Part shown: positions 22,911-34,402 of the stretch, one piece after another
How the letters are laid out: the number at the start of each line of letters is the position of its first letter
How positions within the stretch are numbered: the first letter of the stretch is position 1
Source of the DNA: Clavaria fumosa
Lineage: Eukaryota > Basidiomycota > Agaricomycetes > Agaricales > Clavariaceae
Direction of reading: 5' to 3'
NCBI GenBank assembly: GCA_951802425.1
Contig: OX637806.1
Span: 1,488,001-1,552,000 of the forward strand
DNA length: 64,000 nt
Translations under genes and position numbers: made by a program
Notes under the pieces: generated by a model
Told to the model about the DNA's origin: nothing
The model's input: only the letters and a program-made list of their open reading frames with translations
The model's database searches: none

Positions 22911-24079
22911 TCTTTTTTTGGCACAGAGTCATCTCTGTCAGAGGTGATTCGTGCAGCGCTGGCACTGGCCCGCGAGGTCCGCTTATGACACTCGTTGGCT
23001 TTGTGGCCTGCTATTCCACAGAAGAGGCACAAATTATTATTGAAACACCATTGGCATTCCTCCAGAGTCAGTTTCCCATCCTGACCCAGATGAGCCTTCT
23101 TAGTATCACTGGAGCAACCGGAGTCAGTGGAGCCCTCAGTGGCCTTTGGAATGGAGTTCCTGGAAGTTGAACTGGAGTTCACCGGACACTTTTCCAATGG
23201 TTTCTCAGACTTGGTATTAGTGCCAGAAGTGTTGGGGGACTTGGAATTATCTGAAGTCTCCTTTTTACTGGTGTTGTTAGGCATCAGAGCTTTAACGGAG
23301 TCCCAAGAGATCTCCTGCTGCCGAGCCCAATAATGGCCATCGATCGCACTGGCTTGCTCGCAGAGTCTGCGGAGCATGTCCGCGCAGTTAACGCAGGCCA
23401 GTTCGTCCTTGATGCGGCTGGCAAGTCCTTTGTAGAACTGCCGCTGCAATGCATACTTGTCCCAATGGACAATGGACATGAATCTGTTGAACGAAATGGT
23501 GTATTTTGTCAACCTCTGGTCCTCACACATCCGGAGGCATTCAAGTTCGAACTCCACCTCGCAGATCGCATTGTAAGGACCAAAGTTCTCTGTAAGTTGG
23601 GCAATGAACATCTTATAGTTTGAAAGGACCGGATGGCCTTCGCCATCCAGGATCATTGGTTTGAACCATTCCAGGGCGAAGCCCTGGAGAAAGGAAAGGA
23701 CATAGTGTACCTTATGAGAATCGGACTTGAACACTCTTGGGCAATCAAGGAAGTTCAATTGGCATTGGACCAAGAAGCTTTTCGACTTCTTAGCGTATGA
23801 GCCATCGAAGGTATCGGGGTTGCGTGGTTTAACCATGTCCGAGTGCTAGTTGGCGTCAATAATCTTCTGAAGGAGATGCGCTGGAGTTAGTTTGCGCTCG
23901 GCTCGAGGTGTCGGAGGTTCATTTAGTTCATCATTGTCGTCAGTGACCGGGGTCTGACTCTTCATCGTGGTCCGGGGGTCTGGACACACTCGGAGTTGGA
24001 GTATTGTCGGCCGGATCTGGAATGTCAATGTTGTCGGCAACAGGAGGTGGAAGTCGAGCACCGGATCGTGTAGTAGGCA
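22910..24079 (-). pseudogene. gag: Element 3 gag
   Basis: The likely start is the MPTTRSG Met at 24079, 42 bp after the LTR. One frameshift occurs near 23960 and a TAG (about 23850) follows IIDAN. The core frame 23836-22907 holds PDTFDGS, FALEWFKP and the zinc knuckle CLFCGIAGHKANEC near the C-terminus. It precedes and slightly overlaps the protease frame. Confidence 0.88.
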
Positions 24080-24120
24080 TTGTTAAGTTTGTATATACGA
24101 GGTTTGAAGTTTGAATATAT

Positions 24121-24837
24121 TGTCACAGTCCTAACAGGTTGGTAGTGAAGGGGTTAGCAGAGTGGAGATGTTTTATCAGAGTCCAATCAGGGTCTGATAT
24201 CAGAGAAACAGAGAAGTAAGTAGAGAAGGAGGAGACTTATGGGACTGCGGCCTCAATGTATGTGTTGTGCCACCACGTATATATGTGTCCCTATTTATCA
24301 AACAGAAACAATACCCAAGAGAGAATCAGAATGTAAGTCAAAACTCCGAAGTTGATTGGAGTCTGCTGGAGTTGCTCGGAGTTGGTTGGATGACATGGAG
24401 AATGTCGAGGACGATGAGGATGAAAGCTCAGAAATGTTTAGGATCAAGAGATGTTAATATTCCAACTGAGGAGCAGGGAGATACAGGTGGAAACTTATAC
24501 TGCAAAGACAGAGTATAGGAGTATTGTGAAACAATGTACATATCAAATTACTAGGAGAGTTTCACCACAAGTGCCTGTGCAATTTTCATGGAACAAAGAA
24601 ATAACAACAAAAATAACTCCCATGGGTCGAGGGTATCCTCTCAATGGTAAACAGAATGAGGGGATGGAGGGAGAAGGTTCTAGAATGAAGTCTGAATGGT
24701 CCAAAGGCCGGTGGAGTGAAGTCCGATGAAGGTGCAGAGCGGAGCACACGGAGTTATGGCGGAGCGGATCGGAGTTGGTATGGAGCCTGGAGTCCAGAGT
24801 GGGGATCGTGCTTATGCAAGTGGATGGGGTCATAACA
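24121..24837 (-). repeat. 5' LTR of element 3 (717 bp)
   Basis: On the minus strand it starts TGTTATGACC and ends GACTGTGACA. Relatives lie at 26439-28598 (minus, interrupted) and 28599-28978 (plus, 3' half only). All share GGACTGYGGCCT, TTGTGCCACNNC and a GTATAAGTTYCC block. Confidence 0.8.
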
Positions 24838-26438
24838 CAAAAACAGGAAACAAGGAGTGTTGGAGTTGTACAAAAGGCAACATTGTATGGAACAAGATTT
24901 CGGAGTTTTGTAAAGTCAAGAAAAGTGAGGGAATCAAAAGTATCAAAAATATGAAAAAACAGAGTTTTGGAGATTCGGAATTCATGGGGATTGGAGTAAC
25001 AGGAAACATAAGGACATAGGAAGCATAACAATGTAGCAAAGGAACATAATTTTGGAATTTCGGAGTTTTTGGAGCATCAGAGGAGGGCAGAATCTCAGAG
25101 TTTCAGAGATGTGGAGTCTGAGAATGTGAGTGCAGAGTGGTCCGGAGCTGTGTGGAGATGTGGCATGGAGGTCTGGGACCATGTCAGAGGAGTTTGGAGT
25201 AGTTCAGAGTAGCAAGGATTGCATGAGCAACCTTGCTGGACAGATGTGTTCACAAGATAGCAATCCTGAGAACTGGTGATGCAACCACAGTGGGGAGCAT
25301 CCAGAATCGGGTCCAGATTCAGACTTGCTGCAGCAAGGATAGAATTGGAATCCCAGAGTCGGAGTTCCAGAGTAGGTCTGGAGTATGCACTGGCCAAGTG
25401 CCCATCAGAGTCTGTGCCTGGATCGGGCCGGAGTCAGATCAGAGTTTCGGAGTCAGACCCCCACAAGTGAGGGAGTCCTGGAATTGTTAGGCTTGTACAC
25501 TGGACAATCAGCAGATTGTATATGGTACAGCCAGGTGTCCAAAGGACCAAGTCACACAAGGGGTCAAGATCAGAGTTCAGAGGGCCATGTTGAGACAAGA
25601 CAGTGGGCCATGAAGCAAGATGAAGTGTCCGGAGTTTGGAGTTCCGGATTTTGGAGGTCCAGAGTTTGACAGTCCGGAGTTCAGAGGTCTGGGGTTTGGA
25701 ACTTCCAAGCTTGGCATTTGGCATTTCCTGTCTTGGAGTTTCACAACATGGTAATCCATGAAGGAAACGAGCACAAGGAAAGCTCAAAAAGGAGCAATAT
25801 TGGAGTTCTGGAGTTTGGAAGTTCGGAGTTTTGGGGGTCTGGAGCTCAGAGTTTGGCATTTCCTGTCTTGGAGTTTCACAACATGGTAATCCATGCAGGA
25901 AACGAGCACAAGGAAAGCACAAACAAGAGCCAGAGACTGGATATCCAGCATTCCCCATCTCGGAGTGACCAGAGACGGAGTCTGGATATCCAGAGTTCGG
26001 AGTTTCCCATCTCAGAGCCTCACAACATGGGATATGAAGGAGGCGAGCCAGGGAGAACCCAGGAACAGGGGGCCAGAGTTCAGAAGTCCAGCATTCAGTG
26101 TTTTCCTGCCTCAATTCTCCCAACATGAAGGAGAAGAGCTAAGGAGCACTATGAATTATTGGCTGGAGTTTGGAAAATGTCCTAGTTGTATCACCGTGGA
26201 CAGACCCCTTGTGGCAAATCCAGGTCTGGAGCAAATGCACACAAAGTGCACTCGAATGGACCGGAGTTTTGGAGCGGAGTTTCGGATTGGAGGTGCGGAT
26301 TGGAGGTGCGGATTGGAGGTGTGGATTGGAGGTGCAGATCGGATCTTTGGCTTTTGCAGCAAGGAGCAAGGCAAGCAGCAGCACAAAGGGCAAGCAAAGG
26401 ACCAGTTGTATACACAAGGTTGTTAGTTTGAATATACT
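24838..26438. repeat. GGAGT-rich repeat region without recognisable gene
   Basis: Many short motifs of the GGAGTTTGGAG / TCCGGAGT type. It includes a tandem duplication of about 135 bp (units near 25725 and 25860 sharing TGGAGTTTCACAACATGG, with a weaker third copy near 26010) and a run of GGATTGGAGGTGC units (26284-26330). ORFs over it are low-complexity and judged spurious. At 26400-26438 the sequence resembles the 5' leader next to the LTR of element 3. Confidence 0.6.
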
Positions 26439-28598
26439 GTTAAGATCTGATTCTTTGCTCCAAAGAGGGGTGTAGGGTAGTGTAGAGGAGACCAAAAAAG
26501 GTGGCAAAGGTGAAGCCAGAGCAGAGCGGAGTCCGGTCGGAGTCCGGATCGGAGTTGTGTGAGGACTTCTCCTCTACACAAAAGCTAGAAAGAGCTAGAA
26601 AGGGGTCAAAGGGTTGGGACTGTGGCCTTAACTTATGGGTTGTGCCACTGCATGTATACGTGTCCCAATTCAACCTTGCTGGTACTTCACTTTCCAAGAC
26701 AAGGATGTTAGGGCCTGTCCTGTCTCATAAGTAATACCGAAGGTCAACTTGTTGGTGACCAGTTCTAGAAACTCGCTAAGACCAATCAACTATTGAACAC
26801 AGTCGATAATGCTCCATCCCGGAAGGTCGCGAGGATGTCTAAGAGGATGTTAGAATGAAGAGAAACAAGTAGAGAGGAGGGAGACGTCGCTGAGAAGGTC
26901 GCGAAGTCAGTAGACGAAGTATAAAGAGGGAAAAAGACAAGTTGAGAGAAATAGATAATGTTGAGAGGGTCGCGGGTGGTCATGACAATGTCGAAAAGTG
27001 TATCGGTGAATGCAATGACTTTGTCAACCGACGAGAGAACCTGTGGGGTTTGAAGGAATCAGTATCAAGATGAATAAGAGAGAATACTTAAGCGCGCAAG
27101 TTTATACGAGTGCAGAGGACAAGTTAGAATAGAGTAAAAGTGTCTTGATGATCTTGAAGTCACCAAGAGAGACAAGACCTATCAATTGCGATGGTTCCAA
27201 GCTCAAAGGGTGTCATGGCCTCAAGCTTAAACCAAAGTGTGTCAACATCAAGTCTGGAGTACCGTAAGTACATGCAAGGCTTTATATATGTACGTACAGA
27301 GAGTATAATGGAAAAGGAAAAGTACAGAGGTTGCCAAGTGACAGAACTATAGTAGTACGGGGTATGGTCAGTCATAAAGTGACTATGGACATGTTCTACT
27401 AAGGTCATGAGGGGTAAGGGAAACATAAGTAAGGTCACGAACCTGACCAGTCATGGGTCACAACTTAGTTAAATAATCATATGGGTAACTATAGTTACGA
27501 AGAGATGCTTTGATCATAATTATCATAGTTATAGATGACTGGGGAGAAGAAAGAAAGCATAATTTGAAGTAGTGCTCAACTGGCCATTGGTGATGTGTTT
27601 CATCGTTAAGGTCACGAGGTCCATGCATGTGGCCATGTGGATGGTGGTAGTGATGCAAGTGATGCTTGGGCGGGAAGTCACATGGATAATGCTGGTAATG
27701 CGGGTAATGCTAGTGGTGTTGGTGGTGCCGCATGGCAAGTCACGTGCTGGCTGAGGAAGATTGCATAACTGCATGTCGCGCCTCGATTTGGCAGGTTCGG
27801 GTGGTAGACACACGTAGGGTAAGGTGGCGGGAGGTGACACGAGTATAGTATGATAGTCGCGAGTGTCATGTGAATGTGGGAGAGGTCGGGGAGGCTTCCA
27901 GGAGGGGATGGCGGGTTCCGGAAGTGTGTAGAGGAGCTCGTGAGGTTGTAGAGGGATGTTGGGAGGCTCGTAGGTGCTGGTAAAGTCAGTTTGGGCAAGG
28001 GAAAAATGAATGGGTCATGACAAAGGAAGGATGAAGTCCGAAGGGAAATCACCTGGAGTCCGTCGGAGTCTGCTGGAGTTTTGTGGAACTTGTCAGGACT
28101 GTCAAGAACAGTGAGGATGAAGTCCCTTAACGCATGGACCAAGGTGGCAAGGACCAGAAATAACGTTAATATTCGAACTGAGGATCATGGAGATACATGG
28201 GGGCTTATATGTTACTAGGGTAGGGCATAGGGCAGACTGTGAAACATGAATATATCAAATGTACATGGTAATTTCACCTGAGGAGTGGGAAGGCATAGGT
28301 GATACATGTAAGACAAAGAATAAGTTCCCATGGGGAGTGGGCATCGTCCCATAGGTTGCTAACCATGGACTAGTGCCAAGGAACATGCTAGAAACAAAGT
28401 CCATTTGGTCCGAAGGACAAATATTGAAGTCTGACAAAAGTCCGGACTGGAGCTTCGGAGTTGGAGCCAGAGTGGAGATGGAGTGGAGCGGAGTTCGGGC
28501 GGAACTGTGTCGGAGATGCCGGAGATGCTTCGGAGGTGCTTCGGAGGTGTTTCGGAGGTGTTTCGGAGGTGATTAGGTGACTGGATAGGGCCGTGACA
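26439..28598 (-). repeat. LTR copy B of the element 3 family, interrupted by a solo LTR
   Basis: Two parts, 26439-26705 and 28023-28598, align in order with the element 3 LTR; between them sits a solo LTR with its target duplication. On the minus strand the copy starts TGTCACGGCC. Total family length here is about 840 bp. Confidence 0.75.
26706..28022 (-). mobile_element. Solo LTR of the element 1 family
   Basis: 1317 bp, minus orientation, from TGTCATGACC (28022) to CTAACA (26706), flanked by exact 5-bp AAGGA duplications (26701-26705 and 28023-28027). Homologous along its length to 14962-16279. A solo LTR arises by recombination between the two LTRs of a full element. Confidence 0.88.
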
Positions 28599-28978
28599 CC
28601 TTGCAGTATAAGTTCCCACCTGTATCTCCCTGCTCCTCAGTTCGAATATTAATGTCTCTTGATCCTAAACATCTCTGAGCTTTTGTCCTCATTGTCCTCG
28701 ATGTTCTCCACATCATCCGACCAACTCCGACCAACTCTGGTGGACTCTGATCAACTTTGGAGTTTGACTTACATTCTGATTCTCTCTTGGGTATTGTTTC
28801 TGTTTGATAAATAGGGACATGTATATATGTGGTGGCACAACACATACATTGAGGCTGCAGTCCCATAAGTCTCCTCCTTCTTGTTTACTTCTCCATTTCT
28901 CTGATATCGGACTCCGATCAGACTCCAATAGAACATCTCTGCTAACCCCTTCACTACTAACCTGTTAGGACCTTGACA
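28599..28978 (+). repeat. LTR copy C of the element 3 family, 3' half
   Basis: Plus orientation, ends GGACCTTGACA at 28978, and starts in mid-LTR at the point where copy B abuts. Copies B and C therefore stand head to head, consistent with B (or its parent element) having inserted into C. Confidence 0.75.
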
Positions 28979-30336
28979 GCATACCTACAAGGAACTCCCT
29001 GGCAATTGTTCGAAACTCTTGGTCTTTCAGGCCTCAAAGGATCTGATATCCCAATGTAGGTATTCACTGACTACAAGAAACCCAGACGTGCAGGAATCAC
29101 TCGGTCTCTGACTTGTGTCGAGTCCAGTGACCGGAGTCCCTTTTCCAACCCTTTCCTGCCCCCAACCTGGTACTCCGATCCTGCTCTGGAATCCAACACC
29201 AAAATCCGAAACTCCGATTCGATGGCACCTCTACCCTAAGAGGGGGAGAGTGGCTATGCCATTCTAGGCCTTGAAGCAATTCCCGACTTACACCTGTGGC
29301 AAAACCACTCGAAATCCTCCTCTGGGCATCATACCTCTCAAACTCCAGAACCCAACCCAAAACCTGAACACTTGCATGAGCAAAATCTGACCACTAGACA
29401 CGAACCTGCGAATCACTCGTAGGCCCCGCACAAGCAAAATCTGACCATCCGGACCTTATCCCGGACCCCTCCAACTGGACACCCAGACTTAAACTCCAAA
29501 TGTCCTACCATCTGACAAAGTCCTATAGTCTCGACATGACTGCCCGAAAGCTGGTCAACTTGGACTTACCCAGAAATCTGACCCACCGGGATTATGCATG
29601 GCCCAGCCATCTGCAAAGTTCCGCAATTCCTGTGTGAACTGCTGAGATCAAGTCCTCCGGCTTAAGCCTACAGACTCCTCTGCAACATCCGACTCCAGAG
29701 AAATCACAGAAATCAATCCCCATATATATTTCACTGAACCATCCGAACCCGGTTGCAAACCAGGGATTGTTATCCCAATGTGCAACACAGCCACCCAAGG
29801 AGTTGACTAAATTTTTGTCACACAAGTCCTTACGGACATGGGATTCTGACACACATAATATCTGACCCAAATCCGAAATCTGTCCTGCCACTGGAATTTG
29901 TGAATCAGCAATACCCTGAGCCCTGGAATTTCCCCGATTTCAGGGAATAAGAAATTCCACCTGAACCCATCTGAACCTGTTTCCGGCGCTGCTTCCTGAC
30001 CAATTGTCAAGCTGCCGAAACACATATCTGACCCCCGAAATCTGAACCCGGACATTCATCCACCTGACCCCCGGAGCAACCTAGCGAAGCAATGCTATGA
30101 CCTCCAAAGTGCCATCTACTACTCCTATGTCTGACTTTACCTGTCTCCAGTTACAGTTCACAGAAACCCGAACTCCAAATCCCGGAATCTGACCCCCTGA
30201 AATCCCTCAACTTGCAGGTTTTGAAGTCCAACTCCTGCAAAGGAACTGGTCGCAGATTTTACTCTGCATATCCGACACCACTTGGAACTCACCTGGAACT
30301 TACTCCGATCTCTGTCATTTCCGTGCACAACTTAAT
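28979..30336. other. No gene recognised
   Basis: Moderately GC-rich DNA with many CCGAAATCTGACC-like short repeats; it may be the body or leader of element 4. Minus-strand ORFs of 60-100 aa (for example 29592-29891) show no family features. Confidence 0.4.
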
Positions 30337-30394
30337 TCACACAAGTCCGAACACAAAAGCAAGTACATTAAGAAAAACAAAGGAAACTATGTAC

Positions 30395-31779
30395 CTACGC
30401 AGGCAACTTGTCGTTGCCCGCAGTTGCTTTCCCCGCCGGACCCGGCCCCGGCCCCGATCCCTTCCCCGCATCCGCATCCGCATCCGCTGCCTTTGCGGGT
30501 CCCGGACCTGCGCCCACCTTCTTTTCCGCACCCGCACCCGCACCCGCACCCGCACCCGCACCCGCACCCGCACCCGCACCCGCACCCGCACCCGCACCCG
30601 CACCCGCACCCGCACCCGCACCCGCACCCGCACCCGCACCCGCACCCGCACCCGCACCCGCACCCGCACCCACACCCGCACCCGCACCCGCTCCCTTATC
30701 TGATCCTTTCCCCGCACCCATGTCCGTCTTCCTCCCGACTCCTGGACCCGCTTTCTCCTCCGCTCTCGTCTCCGGCTCCGCATCCGGCATCTCCGTGTCC
30801 TCCTCCAACTCCGGGACTTCGAACCCAACTTCACGAGACTCTCACGGATGTTGCCTTCAACATCGAACGAGATTTGCTCGACAATCTGGGCCCACCTCTT
30901 CGTTGTCGCCTCCCAGTTTAGGGCCCGGTACAGGGCCTGACCATCGGCCACTGCCACTTCCCTCATAACATTTTCCCCTGTCTCCTTGACAGTGGCTCGG
31001 AGAGCCCGCAACTCCCACACGAGCCACTGCACCGCCTGCAGGAACGTAGTCCCCGCAGCAATGTCCCCCGGCATTGGCCCCAGGTTCTGCTCCGACCCCA
31101 CCGCCCGTTGCTTTTTCCGCACAGGCGCCTCCGGCTCCGTCTCCACTGCTTCATCCGACTCCGGACTTGTGGCTCGCTTCCCCGCTTTCTTCCCCCGTTC
31201 TGGCTCTCCCAGCCAGTTGCACACTATGTGCTTTTCACGACATTTGTCGCAGCTCTTGACCCGACTGGGTCTGGTACACTTACACAGCTGCCAGAAATCG
31301 TTAGCCTGGTCCCCAAAATCCCGCACTCCGAATTCCTGAAACCCGGAAATCCGACTTACCAAGCCCTTCTTTGTGCACCGCAGGCACGCCTCGTCTGTGG
31401 CCCGCTGGGCTGCCTCAACGTTTTCTGCCCGTTTCTGGGCCTCCCGCTGCATTGCCACCACCTCCGCAGCAGTCCCTCCGACCTTCTTGACTGTCGGCCT
31501 CGCAGCCACAATCTCCTCCCATCGGGCCCAAGCCCGCTCCCCTGATTCCGCTTCCTTCTGCTCCCGCTCCTCCGCTTTCCATCTCGCTCGTTCCGCTTCC
31601 TCCGCCTCCCTCCGCACTCGCTCCTCCGCCTCCCTCCGAACCCGCTCCACTTCCTCCGCCTCCCGCCTTTTCTGCTCCTCTGCCTCTTTTGCCCTCCGCA
31701 TCCGCTCTGCCTCCAATGCCGCCATCTCCGCCTGCAACTTTTCAAATTTTATTTCCAAGTCATTTCCATCATCTGCCAT
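30395..31779 (-). pseudogene. Antisense gene 3 in element 4: Zn2Cys6 coiled-coil protein with Gly-Ala tail
   Basis: Start ATG at 31779, 208 bp inside the LTR. Exon 1 (31779-31360) encodes a charged coiled coil rich in RREAEE repeats and ends CLRCTKKGL; a GT..AG intron (31359-31288) joins it to LCKCTRPSRVKSCDKCREKH, giving C-x2-C-x6-C-x10-C-x2-C-x6-C, again the Zn2Cys6 spacing. A basic stretch follows (RKKQR), then a helical part (WELRALRATVKE). Near 30825 the frame must shift by one base to continue into the acidic EEDTEMPDAE and the Gly-Ala repeat coded by a hexanucleotide array; this could be a frameshift or an unseen intron. The C-terminus after 30395 is not resolved. Same position and layout as antisense genes 1 and 2. 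Confidence 0.65.
30527..30690. repeat. Hexanucleotide microsatellite (CACCCG)n
   Basis: About 27 units with one interruption (CACCCA near 30667). On the minus strand, in the likely frame, it encodes alternating Gly-Ala; other frames give Arg-Val, Pro-His, Pro-Ala or Arg-Thr. Confidence 0.95.
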
Positions 31780-31986
31780 GCCTGATGGTGGTTCAGGTCT
31801 AAGGAGAAAAACAGGACTTAGGGCATGAGCTCAGACTTATATATCCAGGCTCAGAAATTCAAACTCCACCCGAAATTCCCGATCCGATACTCCGCAGAAT
31901 ACTCTGATCCCATCACAACCCAATCTTCTCCAATCTCCTGGCTCCGATCTAAAGGTCTCAAGGGTTCAACCTTAAAGGGGAGGCAC

Positions 31987-33353
31987 TGTCATGTCCGTGC
32001 TGCTCCCTTCGGGTCCGGACCGGAAACACCATCTCTGGTCCCAGACTTCCTGTCTCCAGCCCCCAACTCTTGTCTCCAGACCCTGACTTCCGATCTCTGG
32101 ACCTGGATCTCTGAACTCCCACTCTGGTGTCTCAGCATCTGAGGGTACCTGCCCCGCATGTGGGGCAAGCTGTCACAGTCGATCCTAAATCTGGAGCTCA
32201 AAGGTCGCGGTGAGGTCACAACAAGGTCGCAAAGGTCACATGGATAGCTGGCGTAAAGGCTCAACGAGGAGGTAGAAAGAGGCGATTTCTGAAGAATATC
32301 AAAGTCTGAAGAATACATGCTAAGTGCCTACTCGTATATATACTGGAATCCAAGACCGTGGGGACGAAATCAGTATAAGATAGTAAGAGAAGACATACAA
32401 CGGGAACGACGGTAGGGAGGAAATGAAAGTATCTGGGCAACGATCATGAAGTCACCATGGTCCCAGGAAGGGAAGCGTCGGTCGGCGGGGGAATGGGATA
32501 GCGGTACAAGGGCGTCAGGGGAACAGGAAGTCGTCATGGGAGGAAGATGGGGATGCCAAGGGGACGGGATAGTGGTAAAGGTGGGGCGTGGGAGAGAACA
32601 AGATCGCGTTAGGAATGGTTGCTTGATGGGCGATGTCAGGTGCCAGCTTGTTGACAGAGTGATGGCATCCCGCTTGATGTGCCATCACATATTTGGGCCG
32701 TACTGTCGGTGGTAGTCACATGAGTTCTCATGACTTACTGATCATGTGACAGGTCATGTGTCCGCGACCTTTGAGGATCACGTGATGTCGCCGCGACACA
32801 AGCACAAAACCCACCTTTGGGGATAGCTCCCCAAGTGGTGATCCCAATTCTGATCCCAATCCCAATCTCCGATCTCCAATTCCCAAACCTGACTTCCCAA
32901 CTGTCGTGAACCGATGTCCATGGTTACTCACCAGCAACAAACTCTGAGCGTGGAAACTGAACAATCCATGCAGTTGCTAGGCAGTGTAACTACCAACCTG
33001 ATGGTAGTAATGTCCAACTCCAGGATCAGGAAACTGATCCCCATTGCTGTTCCATTGCTCCATTGCAATTCCCAATCTCCCATAGTAAGTCCTGCAGTGT
33101 ATCTCCGGGACATTCTCCATAGCTACTGTCAATACTCTGGGTTGCTGGAAATGCCCGGACTCATAGTATATATACTTGACTACTTTGTAGAGTATTTGGC
33201 AGTCTGGGTACCATCCTCGTACACCCTCGCTCCCTCATATACCCTCATACCCTGTACCCAAATCCCGTCCGACCCCGTTTCCCATCCCCCTGTCTATTCC
33301 CGCACTTCCATCCTTTCCGCCCACCACCTTGTAATATGTATAATGTCTAATCC
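31987..33353 (+). repeat. LTR of element 4 and following non-coding DNA
   Basis: A purine tract (TTAAAGGGGAGGCAC, to 31986) precedes TGTCATGTCCGTGC, so an LTR starts at 31987. Its 3' end is not visible before the next LTR at 33354 and may have been removed. I see no gene in this stretch; it contains several TCACATG/CACGTG-like boxes. Confidence 0.6.
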
Positions 33354-33835
33354 TGTTAGGATCGCTTATGTAAGCCATCCCAAAGTGCAGTTGTGGAGAA
33401 ACTGGGGAGGGTTGTTGGAAGGTCACATGACCTGTGGCTGTGGTCAGATTACATAATCGTAAGATCACATGACCTGGGCCTGGGCGCATCACGTGATCCG
33501 AGGGTCTGAGCGTGGGAAAGTCGGCAAGTCCCGAGGCTCTCGCTATATATACTGTGTCCTTTCCATTTTTGTACTCTTTTCCCCTTATGAAATGTGCCAC
33601 TGGCAGCCAGCTGTGTATTCCTTCAAATGGCTGAGTTGGATTACATAATCATAAGATCACATGACCTGTGGCTTGGGTGTGTCATGTGATCCAAGGGTCC
33701 GAGCGTGGGAACTCCGGGAAGTCCTGAGGCTCTCACTATAAGTACTTCGCTTTTTCCTACTTTGTACTCTTTCCCCCTTATGTTAGTATTGTCGTCATGA
33801 CCTTACGCTTAAGTTGTGTGAGACCCAGTCTGATA
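33354..33835 (+). repeat. 5' LTR of element 5 with internal 192-bp duplication
   Basis: Starts TGTTAGGATC and ends CCCAGTCTGATA, the same termini as the 290-bp solo LTR at 58424-58713. The 192-bp excess is a tandem duplication (for example ATTACATAATC at 33448 and 33640), each half with a TATA-like box and a CTTTTTCCC..TTATG stretch. Confidence 0.85.
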
Positions 33836-34402
33836 TAATACTAAGATCTGCCTGTCTGCCCTAGCCCTGTGTCCTAACCCAGTTAGCCTGGACCCTTAAT
33901 TTCAAACTGTGACATGTTGTCACAGCTCAGCCCCTATCATCCTCTTCTCCTTTACCCTGCCCGCGGTGTGTAACAGAACTGCGTGAAATTTTTACTGTGT
34001 GTAGATACATGTGACCAGACCAGGAGGAAGTCAACTGTGACCCTCCCCAAGTGATACCGAGTGCCCAAGGCCCGGAACTTTGTTTTACAGCTACATACCA
34101 GTGAATCGTGTAGTGTACAGGGCCAGGAAAGGCCCTCTACATAGTCTTTCTGTAGTTTCCTGGTCCAGTGGACAGGGCCCTTGCTCTGTGACCATTGTCA
34201 GAAGAGCGCACGGGCAACTCATTAGGAGTTGTGGAGCGACCACCTGGGACACCATTTGGGCCCCATGCTACCAATAGTTTCATAGAATAAGAGTTCTATA
34301 GGTACATAAGTACCTAGAAGAGCAGCCTGAGAGGACAGGACTGTTAAGAGATCGAAGAAATCCTGAGTGCTGAGGGCCCAGAATTTTATTTTACAGTGCT
34401 AC
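33836..34402 (+). other. Leader of element 5
   Basis: No long ORF. Contains a small inverted repeat CTGTGACATGTTGTCACAG (33904-33922) and a partly repeated motif GGCCCRGAAYTTTRTTTTACAG (around 34070 and 34375). Confidence 0.5.

Larger units (their letters stand above)
21163..24837 (-). mobile_element. Ty3/gypsy element 3, minus strand, 3' part missing
   Basis: Read leftward: 5' LTR (24837-24121), leader, gag (24079-22910), protease and RT (22910 to about 21230). RNase H, integrase and 3' LTR are gone, the RT being cut near its APMT block next to the LTR of element 2. Several frameshifts and stops. Confidence 0.88.

Noticed and set aside
25434..26126. 230-codon minus-strand ORF with repeated FLHGLPCCETPRQEMPN
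   Set aside because: It lies over a 135-bp tandem repeat in GGAGT-rich DNA; the composition is that of the repeat, and no neighbouring exon or motif supports it.
30212..30968. Plus-strand ORFs rich in Arg-Thr, Pro-His or Pro-Ala
   Set aside because: They are translations of the (CACCCG)n array in other frames and do not extend into plausible protein.
34160..34245. tRNA-like A box (TGGTCCAGTGGACAGG) in the leader of element 5, possible tRNA gene or SINE
   Set aside because: No convincing B box or cloverleaf; only a weak GAGCGACCAC-like match follows.
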